From Bolinopsis microptera (taxonomy: Eukaryota; Ctenophora; Tentaculata; Lobata; Bolinopsidae), in contig NC_087074.1 of the NCBI RefSeq assembly GCF_026151205.1, forward strand, positions 3,038,001 through 3,102,000: DNA of 64,000 nucleotides, given 5' to 3'. The notes beneath the pieces were generated by a model that did not search any database, was not told the DNA's origin, and worked only from the letters and a program-made list of their open reading frames with translations. Numbering within the stretch: position 1 is the stretch's first letter; the number at the start of each line of letters is the position of its first letter. Shown in pieces: positions 22,883 through 34,205 of this stretch. A program made the translations under genes and the position numbers.

Positions 22883-25765
22883 ATGGCAACCATAATCAGT
22901 GACCCGATATGGAGAACTATACAAGAAAAAGTAAATGAAGAAAACTTGACAGAATTGTTGGATGTTTACACTATCAACAACCTGGACTACAATGCTAAAG
23001 GTGGAAATAAAAAGAGTGCAGTACTTCATGAAACAGCAGAACAAGATAAACAAGAGATTGCAGGTTATCTTATAAAACACGGTGCTGATGTGAACACTAA
23101 GAACAGTAATAAGGAAACACCGTTACATGTAGCTGTAATGAATAACAGTGTAGAGGTAGCTGAATTGCTGTTAGAACACGGAGCGGAGATGGACACTAAG
23201 AACAAGTATGGAGAGACCCCGTTATATATAGCTGCAAGTAAGAACAGTGTAGAGGTAGCTAAATTGCTGTTAGAACATGGAGCGGAGGTGGACACTAAGA
23301 ACAGTAATGGGGACACACCGTTAAATGTAGCTGCAAGAATAGAGTTAGCTAAATTGCTGTTAGAACATGGAGCGGAGGTGGACGCTAAGGACCAGTATGG
23401 GGAAACACTGTTACATGATGCTGTACGTGATAACGATGTAGAGTTAGCTAAATTGCTGTTAGAACACGGTGCGGATATCAGTACTACAGCTATAAATAAT
23501 GAGTCAGTTCTTCAGTACATGCAGAAGATATGGTCCAATAATGACTTACAAGATTTATTCCGTGCTTTTCCAAATGGAGGCAAATATTCTAATCCTGCTG
23601 TTATCGTTCAGGAATTAGACATTAAGGACGATTTTGATGATGATGTCAAGAGCATCTTAAGTAATATTCTGAAAGAAGCGATCGACAAATTGCCAGGTAT
23701 TATGGATGACCCTGAGCACAGATTTACGTTTTATGGAGGAGATCTGTATATTCCCCTCGTTAAAGAATTCTTGAAACGGTCAAGCGGGTCAGGCGAGACG
23801 ACTCTTCTACACACCGTATACATTGCTCTTCAAGCAAAAACTCTATGTAATCAGCCCACAAGAGAAATTCTCGAGAGTAGACTCAGCTCCGATATCTATA
23901 AGCAATTTCGGAGAAAAATTAAAAAATTGGCAACTACTAATAACATATTTGAGAAGAGAGAAACAAAAGAACTTACTGTAATTGCACAAAAGATTTACGC
24001 AGAATACATGAAGGATAAAAAAGTTAAGGAATATTGCTGCAAAGCAGTGGGAAAGACGCAAGAGTGTTGCAACGTTAACTGTTCATTTTGCCTGCCAAAT
24101 CCCTCAGGAGTATACCACAGCTGTTCTGCAATAGGAATGATGGGGAGATTCTTATGTCTCCTAGGAATTGTCGTATACATCTTAGACTTGTACACTGATT
24201 TAGTAGTTGGCATTTCAGATTTCAACGGATTTTCTCAAAAGCTAGGGATATTTGAGATTGCTCTGGTATCGCTCACTTTAATTCATGAGAACTTCGGATC
24301 TGCTGACAGTGTATACACAACGGAGAAAGATGTTCTGAGAATAAAGTTTGGGATTTTCGTGTTATCTGCCAAAGAATGGAGCGAATCAAACTTAAACTGG
24401 AGCTGGAATAAGTTTAAAATGTTCTTTTACAGGCTATCTTGGCCTTTCAAGCTACAGGGAAGTTTTCTGAGTAAGCTAAGAGCGATATTCTACAACCTAC
24501 TGACATGTTTCCAATTAAGGCCAGTCGTGGATAGGTTAGTAATATTCCTACACGAACCAATAAGCTTGCGTGAGTATTACAGACGTCAAGCAGAACAGAA
24601 TAGCTTGAAACAGTTTTACTTGATTTTGGAACAATTGCCAGAACTCCTGGTTCAGTTCTATACATTTCAAATAGTGATCAACAACCTTTCCCAAAGAGAT
24701 ATTGAACAGTTTGCCGGTGAATGTTATCACTATTTCGATTATCACCGTATGAATACAAACATCACCAACGACACAAACCTATTTTGTGAAAATCTCCCAC
24801 TATCTGATACAGGATTAGGAACATGTGGCACTGTGTTTCGTATATTCTCAATGGCAATTCCATTTTTCAACATTCCCTCGGGAATTGCTTCTTTGGAAGA
24901 TGGCTTTAGGAAATTGGACCCAATGACATCTCAAATGTCCACTTTTTCAAAGATCATTTTCCAAGCATCCTATACATTGATGATACCAGCCAGGTTGTTC
25001 ATGTTTGCAGCAGTAATGCATGCTTTGTTTATAAAGGAGTATGTGTTTGGGTTCATCATCTTCAGAGTGATAATGGAACTCTTGGTAAACCTTTATAGCC
25101 TCAAGGCGAACTCCACAGGACTTTCCCTTAAAAGTGTTCCAATCTTATGGCGAATGGTCTTGTTTAGTATCAGAGATGTGTTTCTAATATCGATAGCGTT
25201 TCTAAGAAACCCTGACGCTTACTTCTTAAAACCCTCCGACGTTTCTTACAAGTCATTGAGAAAGAGGAAAAATCTAGCTGTCCGTGCAATCCCATTTATC
25301 TGCGAGGGTTTGGTCGCAGCTTTGATCATCGAACAAAGGTATCCGTGCGGTAAGCATTTCAATTATTTCAAATATTTGGGATGGTTTTGTATAATTCCTC
25401 TAGTGCTCTCGGTATCAGCAATGGTCATGGTCTCAGACCTTTTCCATCCATTTAAAGGAAGATCTTCGTCACTAAGAAAAGAAACAAAGAAGCTCCTTCT
25501 CGCTGGTTTCATCAGTATAATGTTCATGGGAGTTGTTGTATGGACCTTCATTGTTAGTCAGAAAAGAGGGTCAGTGGAACTTCTGGTCATGGGTCTGGCA
25601 ATTTTTCTTCATATCGTCCTTGTTGCTGGACTCTGTCTGTTTGTCAAGATGTCCACCAAAGGTAAAGAAAGTAAAAAAAGTAAAGAAAGTAAAAAAACTC
25701 CGTACAAACCTTTAGCTACGTCAACCACATCAGTCGACCACCCTCAGTCGACCACACCAGTCTGA
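22883..25765 (+). CDS. Ankyrin-repeat protein fused to an XK-related-like membrane domain
   Basis: A single 960-codon exon. A splice acceptor (TTTTCCTTTCAG) ends two bases before the ATG, so a 5' untranslated exon lies upstream. Residues about 45-215 hold five or six ankyrin repeats (xTPLHVAVxxxxVEVAELLLEHGAE pattern, one shortened). About 380-405 is Cys-rich. From about 415 there are eight or more hydrophobic segments. Between them, LRPVVDRL (about 545), an REYYRRQAEQ block and LPELLVQFY (about 586) resemble the hallmark region of XK-related proteins, some of which scramble phospholipids in the plasma membrane. The tail is Lys/Ser-rich, then Ser/Thr/Pro. The ankyrin part is solid; the XKR assignment is by motif and membrane layout. 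A scramblase role is inference. Confidence 0.75.
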   Translation: MATIISDPIWRTIQEKVNEENLTELLDVYTINNLDYNAKGGNKKSAVLHETAEQDKQEIAGYLIKHGADVNTKNSNKETPLHVAVMNNSVEVAELLLEHGAEMDTKNKYGETPLYIAASKNSVEVAKLLLEHGAEVDTKNSNGDTPLNVAARIELAKLLLEHGAEVDAKDQYGETLLHDAVRDNDVELAKLLLEHGADISTTAINNESVLQYMQKIWSNNDLQDLFRAFPNGGKYSNPAVIVQELDIKDDFDDDVKSILSNILKEAIDKLPGIMDDPEHRFTFYGGDLYIPLVKEFLKRSSGSGETTLLHTVYIALQAKTLCNQPTREILESRLSSDIYKQFRRKIKKLATTNNIFEKRETKELTVIAQKIYAEYMKDKKVKEYCCKAVGKTQECCNVNCSFCLPNPSGVYHSCSAIGMMGRFLCLLGIVVYILDLYTDLVVGISDFNGFSQKLGIFEIALVSLTLIHENFGSADSVYTTEKDVLRIKFGIFVLSAKEWSESNLNWSWNKFKMFFYRLSWPFKLQGSFLSKLRAIFYNLLTCFQLRPVVDRLVIFLHEPISLREYYRRQAEQNSLKQFYLILEQLPELLVQFYTFQIVINNLSQRDIEQFAGECYHYFDYHRMNTNITNDTNLFCENLPLSDTGLGTCGTVFRIFSMAIPFFNIPSGIASLEDGFRKLDPMTSQMSTFSKIIFQASYTLMIPARLFMFAAVMHALFIKEYVFGFIIFRVIMELLVNLYSLKANSTGLSLKSVPILWRMVLFSIRDVFLISIAFLRNPDAYFLKPSDVSYKSLRKRKNLAVRAIPFICEGLVAALIIEQRYPCGKHFNYFKYLGWFCIIPLVLSVSAMVMVSDLFHPFKGRSSSLRKETKKLLLAGFISIMFMGVVVWTFIVSQKRGSVELLVMGLAIFLHIVLVAGLCLFVKMSTKGKESKKSKESKKTPYKPLATSTTSVDHPQSTTPV

Positions 25766-26159
25766 TGAATTACCTTTTTGTCCATTTAATTCGTCCTCGG
25801 CTTTCCAGAGCCATAAAAACTGTATATTTAAAACTATTTGCTGAGCAAATATCAATTTGTAGACTGTATCAGTCTTCTCAAAGTAATAACAATGAAGCAG
25901 AAATCATTTCATCAGCAAAATTTCCCTCTGTCATTCCGAAATCATCTAAAAGCTTTATTGAGCTGGATTTACGACACAGTTAACTGGTGTACTTCTTAAA
26001 TTCAACCTCGCAACAGCACATGTAAGTAAAATACATATTTCATTACATAATTTTCCTTCTTAAACTTATAAATTTAAAATACAGTGAAACCTCTATAATA
26101 TAGTTATACCGGGCCTGTCGGGGTGGTAGCTACAATTATCAATTGTAGCTATTTGATCT

Positions 26160-27700
26160 AATAAAATAACGCTCACACGGTTTTTTGTACATTTCAGGTC
26201 AAAACTGTGGTGTTCACTTCCAACTTCGGGTTTGTGAGTAGTTTCTTAAAAACAATTTTTTAAATTTCGTATTTGAAGAGAGACAAACTATTTATGATTA
26301 TCAACATGGCCGTAGAGTGGTTTAAAAACAAATTAAAAATTCAAGCGTTTTTAATCCAATCAAAATAACCCGAATAGAATGGGTTGAACGAATCAAACAC
26401 ATTATGTGCTAAAATTGGAAAATATAACAAAACAGGATGCAAACTAATTCAACTACTTTTCTTTATTTTCAGATAGATCTACGACCTACGTGGTATAGCA
26501 AAGTGTTTCCTAAATCCAACATTTTACTGCTCTATTATATAGGTACATGGTTTTTATTCGTCGTTCTATGGTCCAACTCAAAGTGTAATAACAATTACAT
26601 TGTTATAAAGTTATAATTCGCAAGTTGCAAATGTTTCTCGTAAAACTCTTCACTATTTCACATTTTCAAATGTGAAAAGGGTAAAGAAATAACGCTCACA
26701 TGGTTTTTCATAAATTTCAGAACTAAACTGCAAACCGGGCCGGGGTGTCTCCAATCTTTCCAACTGATGTCCGCTCGCTCATACTAGTGCTAACTTTGTC
26801 CTTTAACCTTCTAACTCTACACCAATATACTGTTCAGGTTTGTTGGTAACAGTTTTGAAACAACTTATAGTTTGAATTTAATTGAAATAGAATGGGCTCA
26901 ACAAATCAAACACAATCGGAAAGAATAAAAAATAGGATGTATTTGCAAGCTATCAACGATTTAGACTTTTCTTTATTTTCAGATGGATCTTCATCTACGA
27001 CCTACGTGGTATAGCAAAGTGTCTCCTAAATCCAACATTTTACTGCTCTATTATAAAGGTACATGGTTTTATTCGTCGTTCTATAGTCCAACTCAAAGTG
27101 TAATAAAAATTACATTGTTTATATAAAGTTTAATTCGCAAGTTGCAAATTTTTCTCGTAAAACTCTTCACTATTTTACATGTTCAAATGTGGAAAGGGTA
27201 TAGAAATAACGCTCACATGGTTTTTATAAATTTCAGAAGTAAACTGCAAACCGGGGTGTCTCCAGTCTTTCCAACGGATGTCCAACCTTTCTCCTTTAAC
27301 CTGCTAACTATACACTAATATAATATTCAGGTTTGTTGGTAACAGTTTTGAAACAACTTATAGTTTGAATTTAATTGGAATAGAATTGGCTTAACAAATC
27401 AAATGCATGATGGGCTAAAATTGGAAAGAATAACAAAATAGGATGTATTTGCAAACTATCAACGACTTAGACTTTTTTAATTTTCAGATGGATCTACAAC
27501 GTACGTGGTGAATCAAAGTTTCTCCTAAATCCAACATTTTACTGCTCTATTATAAAGGTACATGATTTTATTCCTCGTTCTATAGTCCAAGTGTAATAAA
27601 AATGACATTGTTATAAAGTTTAATTCACAATTAATGTTGCAAATTTTTCTCGTAAAACTTAAACTCTTCACATTTTCAGATCGATTTTCCTTTATCTAAA
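26160..27700 (+). repeat. Tandem triplication of a block of about 510 bp
   Basis: The phrases AATAACGCTCACAYGGTTTT (26164, 26690, 27205) and TCCAACATTTTACTGCTCTA (about 26515, 27029, 27525) recur with a period of 500-520 bp. Each block ends with an exon-like segment: a TTTTCAG acceptor, 70-76 bases, then AG|GTACATG. It lies 400 bp downstream of the ankyrin-XKR stop. Confidence 0.85.
26473..27557 (+). other. Three tandem exon-like segments (possible duplicated exon)
   Basis: Segments 26473-26542, 26983-27058 and 27488-27557 each sit between a good acceptor and GTACATG. Copies 1 and 2 read open with the shared words RPTWYSKV and PKSNILLLYY; copy 3 has a TGA. They could be alternative last exons or 3' untranslated exons of the upstream gene, or only look like exons. 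No transcript evidence is available. Confidence 0.35.
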
Positions 27701-28124
27701 CAATGTGGAGGGGGAATGCAAAGCCACGAACGTTAAATGATCAAGTCACAAGTGAGATCATAAATTTATAAAATCAACCGCAGATCGGAAATAAAAACTA
27801 TAGAGCTTCTAATTTGTTGGCAAGGATAAATGGACTGTGGGAAATTTTATTTATGAATACTGCTTTATTGCACTGACTTGAAAAAAATAATTTGTAATTT
27901 TATGTTGGTGCAAAATTTTGGATTTAAACATTTGATAACTTTCTCAAAGCCCAAAGGTTTAGTTAATTACTTTAGAAGCTAAAACTTTTTGGGCGAATGA
28001 TATTGTTAAAAAAGTATTTATATGCTTTATTTAAAATATAAATAGCATCACGTGCTGTTCGTGCTGATTTTTGTGAGACATTTCTGTTTTCATATTTTTG
28101 GGAGTTTTGCAACTTAGTTTTAAA
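27701..28124. other. AT-rich, nothing seen
   Basis: No ORF, repeat or hairpin of note. Confidence 0.5.
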
Positions 28125-28128
28125 TTAA

Positions 28129-30204
28129 AGGACCAGTTAACTCAAAAAAAAGTTATCCTCATATTTTGACAGATTGTGACAAATAGCAAACTGAGCAACG
28201 AGTCGAAATTCCTAAATCTCTAACTGCTCTCTAACGCGTGTAATTACCGTTTGTATTATTTTGGCGATGACGTCATAAAGTCCCTTGCGCGCACAGAAGA
28301 GCTCGTGAGACTGTATTTTACAGGTAAAAATGGACATAATACAATGGTTCTCCCCCAAATAACTCGAAAAGTAAGTGTTTTAGGGTACATGTTGCTTCAT
28401 AAGTTGTATATAAACATGGCCATTCTGCACAATTTGCACCCATTCAAAAATCTGTAGGGCCTTCATGGCCCAATTTACAAGATACCCATATTTTTGCATG
28501 ATTTCTGGAACCGGAAATCAGTTTTTCGCCAATAACTGAAAAAGTAAGCACTTTAAGGCATCTGTTTCTTCGTAAGTCATATATAGATATGCTAATTTCG
28601 GTTCTTTTGAACCCTGTCTAAAGACTCTATCACGATCCTATCGAAAATGGGCTCAGCACCACGCCCAAAATGGTTTTTGGCAAATTTCTCGAAAAGTAAG
28701 GATTTTAGGCCATGTGTTGCTCAGTAACTCCTATATAAACATGCATATGCCGCTTCGTTTCAGCCTATTTAGAAGTCTCTACGACCTTCAGAAGCAAAAG
28801 GTCGGTTACGTTATTGGGTCAGTATCGGCGTGGTCAATATGTCTCCAACCGAAAATCGTTTATTCATACTTTTGGGAAGGTCTTTGCAAAATTTCGTGAG
28901 TATACGAAAATTTGCAGGTTCAATTCCATAAATGACTGGACTACACAAGTTTAGAGTTAACTTTAGAGAAACTCATAAATCATTATTATCTAAAATTAAG
29001 CTGTCAGTGTCCATGATCAACCTATGCACTATGACTACAATGTTTTACGTGAAAATTGAAATGTAAAAATCAGGAGTAATATAAAAAGTGTATTTTTAGA
29101 TTAAAGTGCTATCTCATAGTTTAAGAATTGTATAGATTAACGTTTGTCGTTTAGCCATCTAAGAATCGATCGTGCCGTAATACATATGGCCAAAGAATAA
29201 TAGGGTCAAAGAATAATAGGGTCTTGGAAATTCTATAGTTGTTCAGTGGGTCGATTGACTGAACACGTTTGCACTTGGTATTTAAATTTACCTGTAGTTT
29301 ATTTATGGTAAGTACCGATGATCATACAAGTAGGACGATAACTAGGTAAGTCAAATTCAAAACACTCTGCACACTGTACACTCCAATCAGTATTTAGCAG
29401 ACCGGGTATTTTTCAGTTCCCACGGCACCGTTCTGATAGGAGCTACTTCTACTAATGGTCCCATGAGAACGGCCGTAAAATAGCCAGACTTCTTGTCTCC
29501 TGTACTGTCTGGCACGTGTGGATTAAAGTAAGAAATTTCGCTATGCTAAAAATATAATTGCTCTCGGAACTATGTCTTTTAGGACAGCGAACCATTCGAC
29601 TGCTCGCATTCTTCCGAACAACTGTAATATTATATTACAGAGTTACACTCTGATCAGCTATATTTAATATATAGCACATTATTTTGTGTATTAGTTTCAT
29701 GGACTGGGGAAAAATTATCGGTACAGTCTCCCTTCGTTTTAATGAAGCAATGAAAACAATCAAAAATTATCACATATGACATAACTTGTAATAGCAGAAA
29801 CTTTCTAACCGTACATTCACCAGCCACTGTTCAAGAACTTATGTCACTGTTTAAAATCCTGACGTGAGCACTGTACATCCAATCAGCTATTCATATAGTT
29901 AGGGTGATAGCCAAAACTATAAGGATTTTGGAGAACTAGGGAAATAGTCATAACTATAAAATTTGAGTGAGTTACACGTGTTTTATTGACGATGATAAAC
30001 ATTTGTGCATTGTATTACGCTATGCCAGCGCGCACTGAGGGACTTTATGACGTCACGCGGCCACAGCTTATTATTGCAATAACACGCGTTACACGTAAGT
30101 TAGAGAGTTGGTTCTTTCGGCGATACAATTTTTTACCAGTTTGTCACAGCTGATTTAAATCTTAGCCAAATTGGAGACTACAAATTTTTCAGTTAACTGG
30201 TCCT
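28129..30204. mobile_element. F1: 2.1-kb TTAA-flanked inverted-repeat element
   Basis: The ends AGGACCAGTTAACT (28129-28142) and its reverse complement (30191-30204) are directly bordered by TTAA on both sides. TTAA target duplication is known for piggyBac and Kolobok elements. Subterminal sequences are partly inverted too, with TGACGTCA at 28268-28275 and 30048-30055. There is no transposase-like ORF, so it is non-autonomous. Confidence 0.75.
28355..28760 (+). repeat. Three diverged internal repeats in F1
   Basis: The phrase CTCGAAAAGTAAG, then TTTTAGG, GTTGCT and TATATAAACATG, occurs near 28361, 28536 and 28688 (spacing about 175 and 152 bp). Small ORFs here follow the repeat and are not conserved. 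Confidence 0.65.
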
Positions 30205-30208
30205 TTAA

Positions 30209-31087
30209 TTGCAATAATGTTTTGCACTGTTCTACTTTTATTTTCTAACTTATCTCTAACATTTTACTTTTGTCATTATTAGTCAAACCAAAAATGAATT
30301 TACCTCATGAAAAAATGGGTCAGGCACGCATTTTGTATTTAAGACAAATTATCAACAAGTCTTTAACCACATAAATTGACGGATGTTACTGATATTCGTC
30401 TAAATTTCTTCGAAGTAAGTTAACCATTAACGATGGGCAAGGCTTTTACTTATTCGCTCGCCCAAAAAATATCATCAGACACATATCAGACTTTCGTTTT
30501 TATGGTTCATGGTTTTGCACCTGAACAAAACTGTTTTACATAAACCCTAATCTGCAAACCCTAACCATAACCCCAAAGCTATTCATAACCATAACGGCAA
30601 CCTTAACCCGAGCCCTAAACAATAAAATTCGCGTTTATTACTAGCCTGTCAGTGTCACGCGACGAAAACGCCGTGATTTTATTTAATTGGTTAACCTGAT
30701 GCCGCGCCGCAAATCTCTATAAACACAAATTATTCATCGCACGTGCAATAAACTTAATTATTAAGTCCTGAATTGTTACCGAAATTATGCAGCTACATAT
30801 GCCTCTTACCGTTTTCTTGATTAAGCTGCTCAACCCATTTTATGTAACATTTGTGGTACAAAACCATCAATTAAACCACTTACCACCGGCCGATTTAAAA
30901 AAAATTGCTTATGGGCTTCGTCAGAGTTTTGTCGGCACTATGTCTATACCGAAAAATTAGTTACGTAACTCTTACCGTTTTAAAAATATAACCGACCGGA
31001 AATTACACACGCACAGACAGACAGACATACGATCAGAGACACACACATTTAATTTTATGTGATTTAACACAAGCGCGCGCAGGGGAT
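30209..31087. other. No gene; part of a dispersed repeat
   Basis: About 30800-31040 is the inverted match to 16870-17060. The stretch near 30540-30620 is rich in CCCTAA-like words (AACCCTAACC, CCCTAATC), too irregular to be a telomeric array. Confidence 0.5.
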
Positions 31088-31212
31088 CGAGCGTGCTAAA
31101 TCACTCTACAGTCGATTTTATAGAGATAGCCGATAGGGCCCCCGATAGTTGAGACCAACTTGGATCGATGTATTTTCGCACGCTGAATGCTGATTGAGTG
31201 ATTTTGAATCAC
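31088..31212 (+). repeat. Dispersed unit, direct copy at 35028-35140
   Basis: Both copies begin GAGCGTGCTAAATCACTCTA and contain CGATGTATTTT. The copy here received miniature element M at its end; the 35-kb copy has the uninterrupted site (GAATCACCCCCCATGAC). Confidence 0.75.
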
Positions 31213-31299
31213 CCTTACCTGAGGACCCCAGGCTATTATGTTCATTAACATATAGATTTGGCGGAATGACAGGCTGAGCGCGGCCCAGTAAAATCACCC
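31207..31299 (+). mobile_element. Miniature element M, copy 2 (77 bp) with 8-bp duplication
   Basis: 31215-31291 runs from TTACCTGAGGACCCCAGGCT to GCGCGGCCCAGTAA, flanked by AATCACCC (31207-31214 and 31292-31299). The empty counterpart is at about 35133. Confidence 0.85.
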
Positions 31300-31308
31300 C
31301 GGCCCCCA

Positions 31309-31560
31309 TGACATAATGGGTGCACGATAAAAATAAACTTGCTCGGATTTTCAAAATTTTTGTACCATTGTTTTCTAGAGACTGTGAGAATTTTCACAGT
31401 ACCAAATTTGTTATACTTTTTTGGAATGATCAGTGACCTTCGCCTAGGTGCCATATTTGATGTTGCGCGGCTTTTGGAGCAAAATTAGGTGTAAAAGTCG
31501 AGTAATTTGACGAAATTCGTTGATTTTTGTCATATTGTTCTGTCATATCTTCGGTTCCTG
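31309..31560 (+). repeat. Inverted-pair unit P, first copy (inverse at 33770-34005)
   Basis: Contains GTACCATTGTTTTCTAGAGA, ATTTTCACAGTACCAAATTT-like text and CGCCTAGGTGCCATAT, all found reverse-complemented at 33770-34005 with about 15% differences. Confidence 0.75.
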
Positions 31561-31799
31561 AACATGAATATCATGCTGAAAATTTGTCAGAACCTTCCAA
31601 TCATACTTAACTACCTTGATTGACAATGTCAATCCGTCGAGATCGTTGCTCTGCGAAGCAGAGCAACGATCGACGATGTGAAGCAAGAATGCTAGTTCGC
31701 GCGGCGCGTCGAAGCGGCGAAGTCCTCCAATTAACTACCGAACCTAATTTAGTTGGGAGAGATTGGCCTTGATTAAAAGGTCTAAAAATGACAAAATAG

Positions 31800-32035
31800 G
31801 TATAAATTCGTTGATAACTCAAATTCTGACCATCGAAATTGCTCAAACTAAATTAGGTTCAGTAGAACATAATAAGTGTTTACGTAAGCTGACCAAATTT
31901 CAACAAAATTGTTATATGGGAAGTATTATAACTTTTCGATTGTTTCCAAAATAATGTGCTGGCCGAAATAAGAGCTAAAAATCATTCAATGGTCAGCGCG
32001 CGCGTCTTACTGTCTCGATGGCGCACTGCCTACTA
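31800..32035 (+). repeat. Inverted-pair unit Q, first copy (inverse at 34250-34475)
   Basis: Carries CCATTCAATGGTC-like text, GCGCACTGCCTACT and TATATGGGAAGTATTATAAC, returning inverted at 34250-34475; a shorter relative is at about 33405-33490. Order in the window is P-Q-P'-Q', so this is not one simple palindrome. Confidence 0.7.
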
Positions 32036-32042
32036 ATTCACA

Positions 32043-32303
32043 GGGGGAGCTGAAACCAGGTTTTCGATCAAACGCTGCCATGTGTAGTCAAACATCGCCA
32101 ATACAAAAGTTGCTCTCGTCCAATGAAATCGCTGCATTATGTTAGCCAAGCTCCGCATATGAATATATTTAATTCAATTATGCATACTGAATTGCAAAAT
32201 GCAGCGATTTCATTGGACGAGAGCAACTGTTGGCGACGTTTGACTACAAATGGCAGCATTTGATCGAAAACCTGGTTTCAGCCCCCCCCCCCCCCCCCCC
32301 CCC
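32043..32303. mobile_element. Palindromic miniature element, 261 bp, with C22 tract
   Basis: Left arm from GGGGGAGCTGAAACCAGGTT to about 32140 and right arm from about 32196 to 32303 are inverted copies of about 100 bp with few mismatches, around an AT-rich loop. The right end has grown to 22 C. No clear target duplication is visible because of the homopolymer. Confidence 0.7.
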
Positions 32304-33770
32304 TATGCTAAATAAGGGCATACTATTATTCAAAAACATTTCTTATATGATATGTGATATGGAGCAATTTAGATTTACCTAATTGTTTATATTTTAAAAT
32401 ATAATCCAAAATACATAGATCCAAACCTCAAAAATTTAGTAAAAAGCTTGGACTTACTTCCTTCTCAGAAAAATATTGAACAGAGATTTTTCTCAGAAAA
32501 GAAAGTAAGTCCAAGTTTTCTCAGAAAAGGCAGTAAGGATCCATCCAGTATGAAAAATAAGCTCGATTATTTGGCATAAAAATGGTTATATCTAAGTTTA
32601 TGGACGGCTCAAAGCTTTAATTTTTTTGACAAATTAAAATTTGACTAATTATTGATAACTCAACGTGTTTACTTTCGATCGAAGTAAGCGGAGAAAAAAC
32701 CATAAACTGTAAACGCAAAAGTCGCAATATCTCGAAATGGCAAATATGGACTTACTGCCTTTTCTGAGAAAACGGCAGAATGGTCAACAAAGGAGCACTT
32801 GCGCGCCGGGCTACAAAGTAGTGCGGAGTGCCAAGTGCGCGCCGGGCTAGTCCATTAACAATGGAAAATTATTTATTCATTTACTAGATCGAGTAGTCCT
32901 CCGATCCTGTGACTATGTCACAGGAGGACTTCACCTAACCATGTAATGTGCTTTCGCGCCACTGCAAGCGCAAGGGCTTTGGATAGAGCATGAGCAACAA
33001 AAGGACTATAGTGCGTCAACAGATAAAGCTCCTATTCTCCTATATATACTACTAAGTCCGCTCCGAACGATTGACGTGATTATAGATCACTCAAGGTGTC
33101 TAATCACAAAAAATAGTCTAGTGCTCAGTCAGACAGGCTATCGTCAATTCGAATCCCTTAAAATGATTAAGGGGCAACAAAGAAGTAAGCTCTTCACTTC
33201 CGCTATCCGGATATACTCCCAAAACCTGTCACAGTGTCACGCCATAATGCGTGACGGCACACGCATCTGCTTGCACCACGTGACTCGTAGTCTCACCAAT
33301 GAGTTGCTCTAACCATGCAGAGCCCTCTCGCTTGCAGTAGCGCGCGACCGCCGAAGGCGGCAAAAATATATTCTACTTGTGAAACAAGCGCGTCACACAG
33401 TATCAGTATTAGGTAGTGCGCCATCGACAGTGAGCCGCGCGTGCCGACTGTAGGATGGTTTTTTAGCGCTAATTTCGGCCAGCACAATTTTCATCAAAGA
33501 AATAGAGATTAAGTATTCTTCCCGACCTTCGATTGCAACAAAAATTGGTAAGCTTACTCATAGACTTACAAGGAAAGTGTCCGAAAAGTTTAAAGCATAT
33601 CCAACCATCAGACATTATGTTACAGCTAAAAGCAGCGTATTTTACCCCATTTTGATCACTATATCAACTCCGATATCCACCAAATTTTTCGGACAGATGT
33701 GAAAGCCCTATTGGAAGGTTGTCGCCAATTTTCAGAATGATCTCATTCAAGGAACTGAAGAAATATCCAA
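32304..33770. other. Mosaic of short repeats, no gene
   Basis: Includes an inverted pair of TGGACTTACT / AGTAAGTCCA words with TTTTCTCAGAAAA (32448-32540 and 32750-32775) and a perfect stem AGTCCTCC...GGAGGACT (32894-32930). ORFs are short and unconvincing. Confidence 0.5.
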
Positions 33771-34089
33771 ATAATACGACAAAAATCAACGAATTTGGTC
33801 AAATTTGGTCAAATTACGCGACTTTTACAGCTAATTTTGCTCCAAAAGCCGCGCACCATCGAATATGGCACCTAGGCGAAACTCACTGATCTTTCCAAAA
33901 AGGTATGACAAATTAGGTATTGTGAAAATTCTCACAGTCTCTAGAAAACAATGGTACAAAAATTTTTAAAATCCGAGCAAGTTTATTTTTATGGTGCACC
34001 TCCTATCAGTATAGTATGAGTATAGTACGCGTATACACATGGCTATGTGAAACCAATGAGTACTCCACTAGCAGTCACGCTGTGGTCGC

Positions 34090-34205
34090 GAGGACCAACC
34101 AAAGGCTTGTATCACGTTGTGACTCCCACGGTCGTTTCACTATAGTCCCCTTTATCGTCCTGACGATACAGGGGAGCCGCGCACTCGTGCGCGGCGGGTC
34201 ATACA
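34090..34205 (+). repeat. GC-rich hairpin family H, copy 1
   Basis: Contains GCCGCGCACTCGTGCGCGGC, a 9-bp perfect stem with a 2-base loop, between ACGATACAGGGGA and GGGTCATACAACGTATGACA. Copies near 46985-47045 and 47445-47550 preserve the hairpin and flanks. It may encode a small structured RNA or be a transposon end; no evidence decides. Confidence 0.6.

Noticed and set aside
30540-30620. Telomere-like CCCTAA words
   Set aside because: Irregular and few; not a telomeric array.
33120-33200. tRNA-like T-arm (AATTCGAATCCC)
   Set aside because: No matching acceptor, D-arm or anticodon stem at the right spacing.
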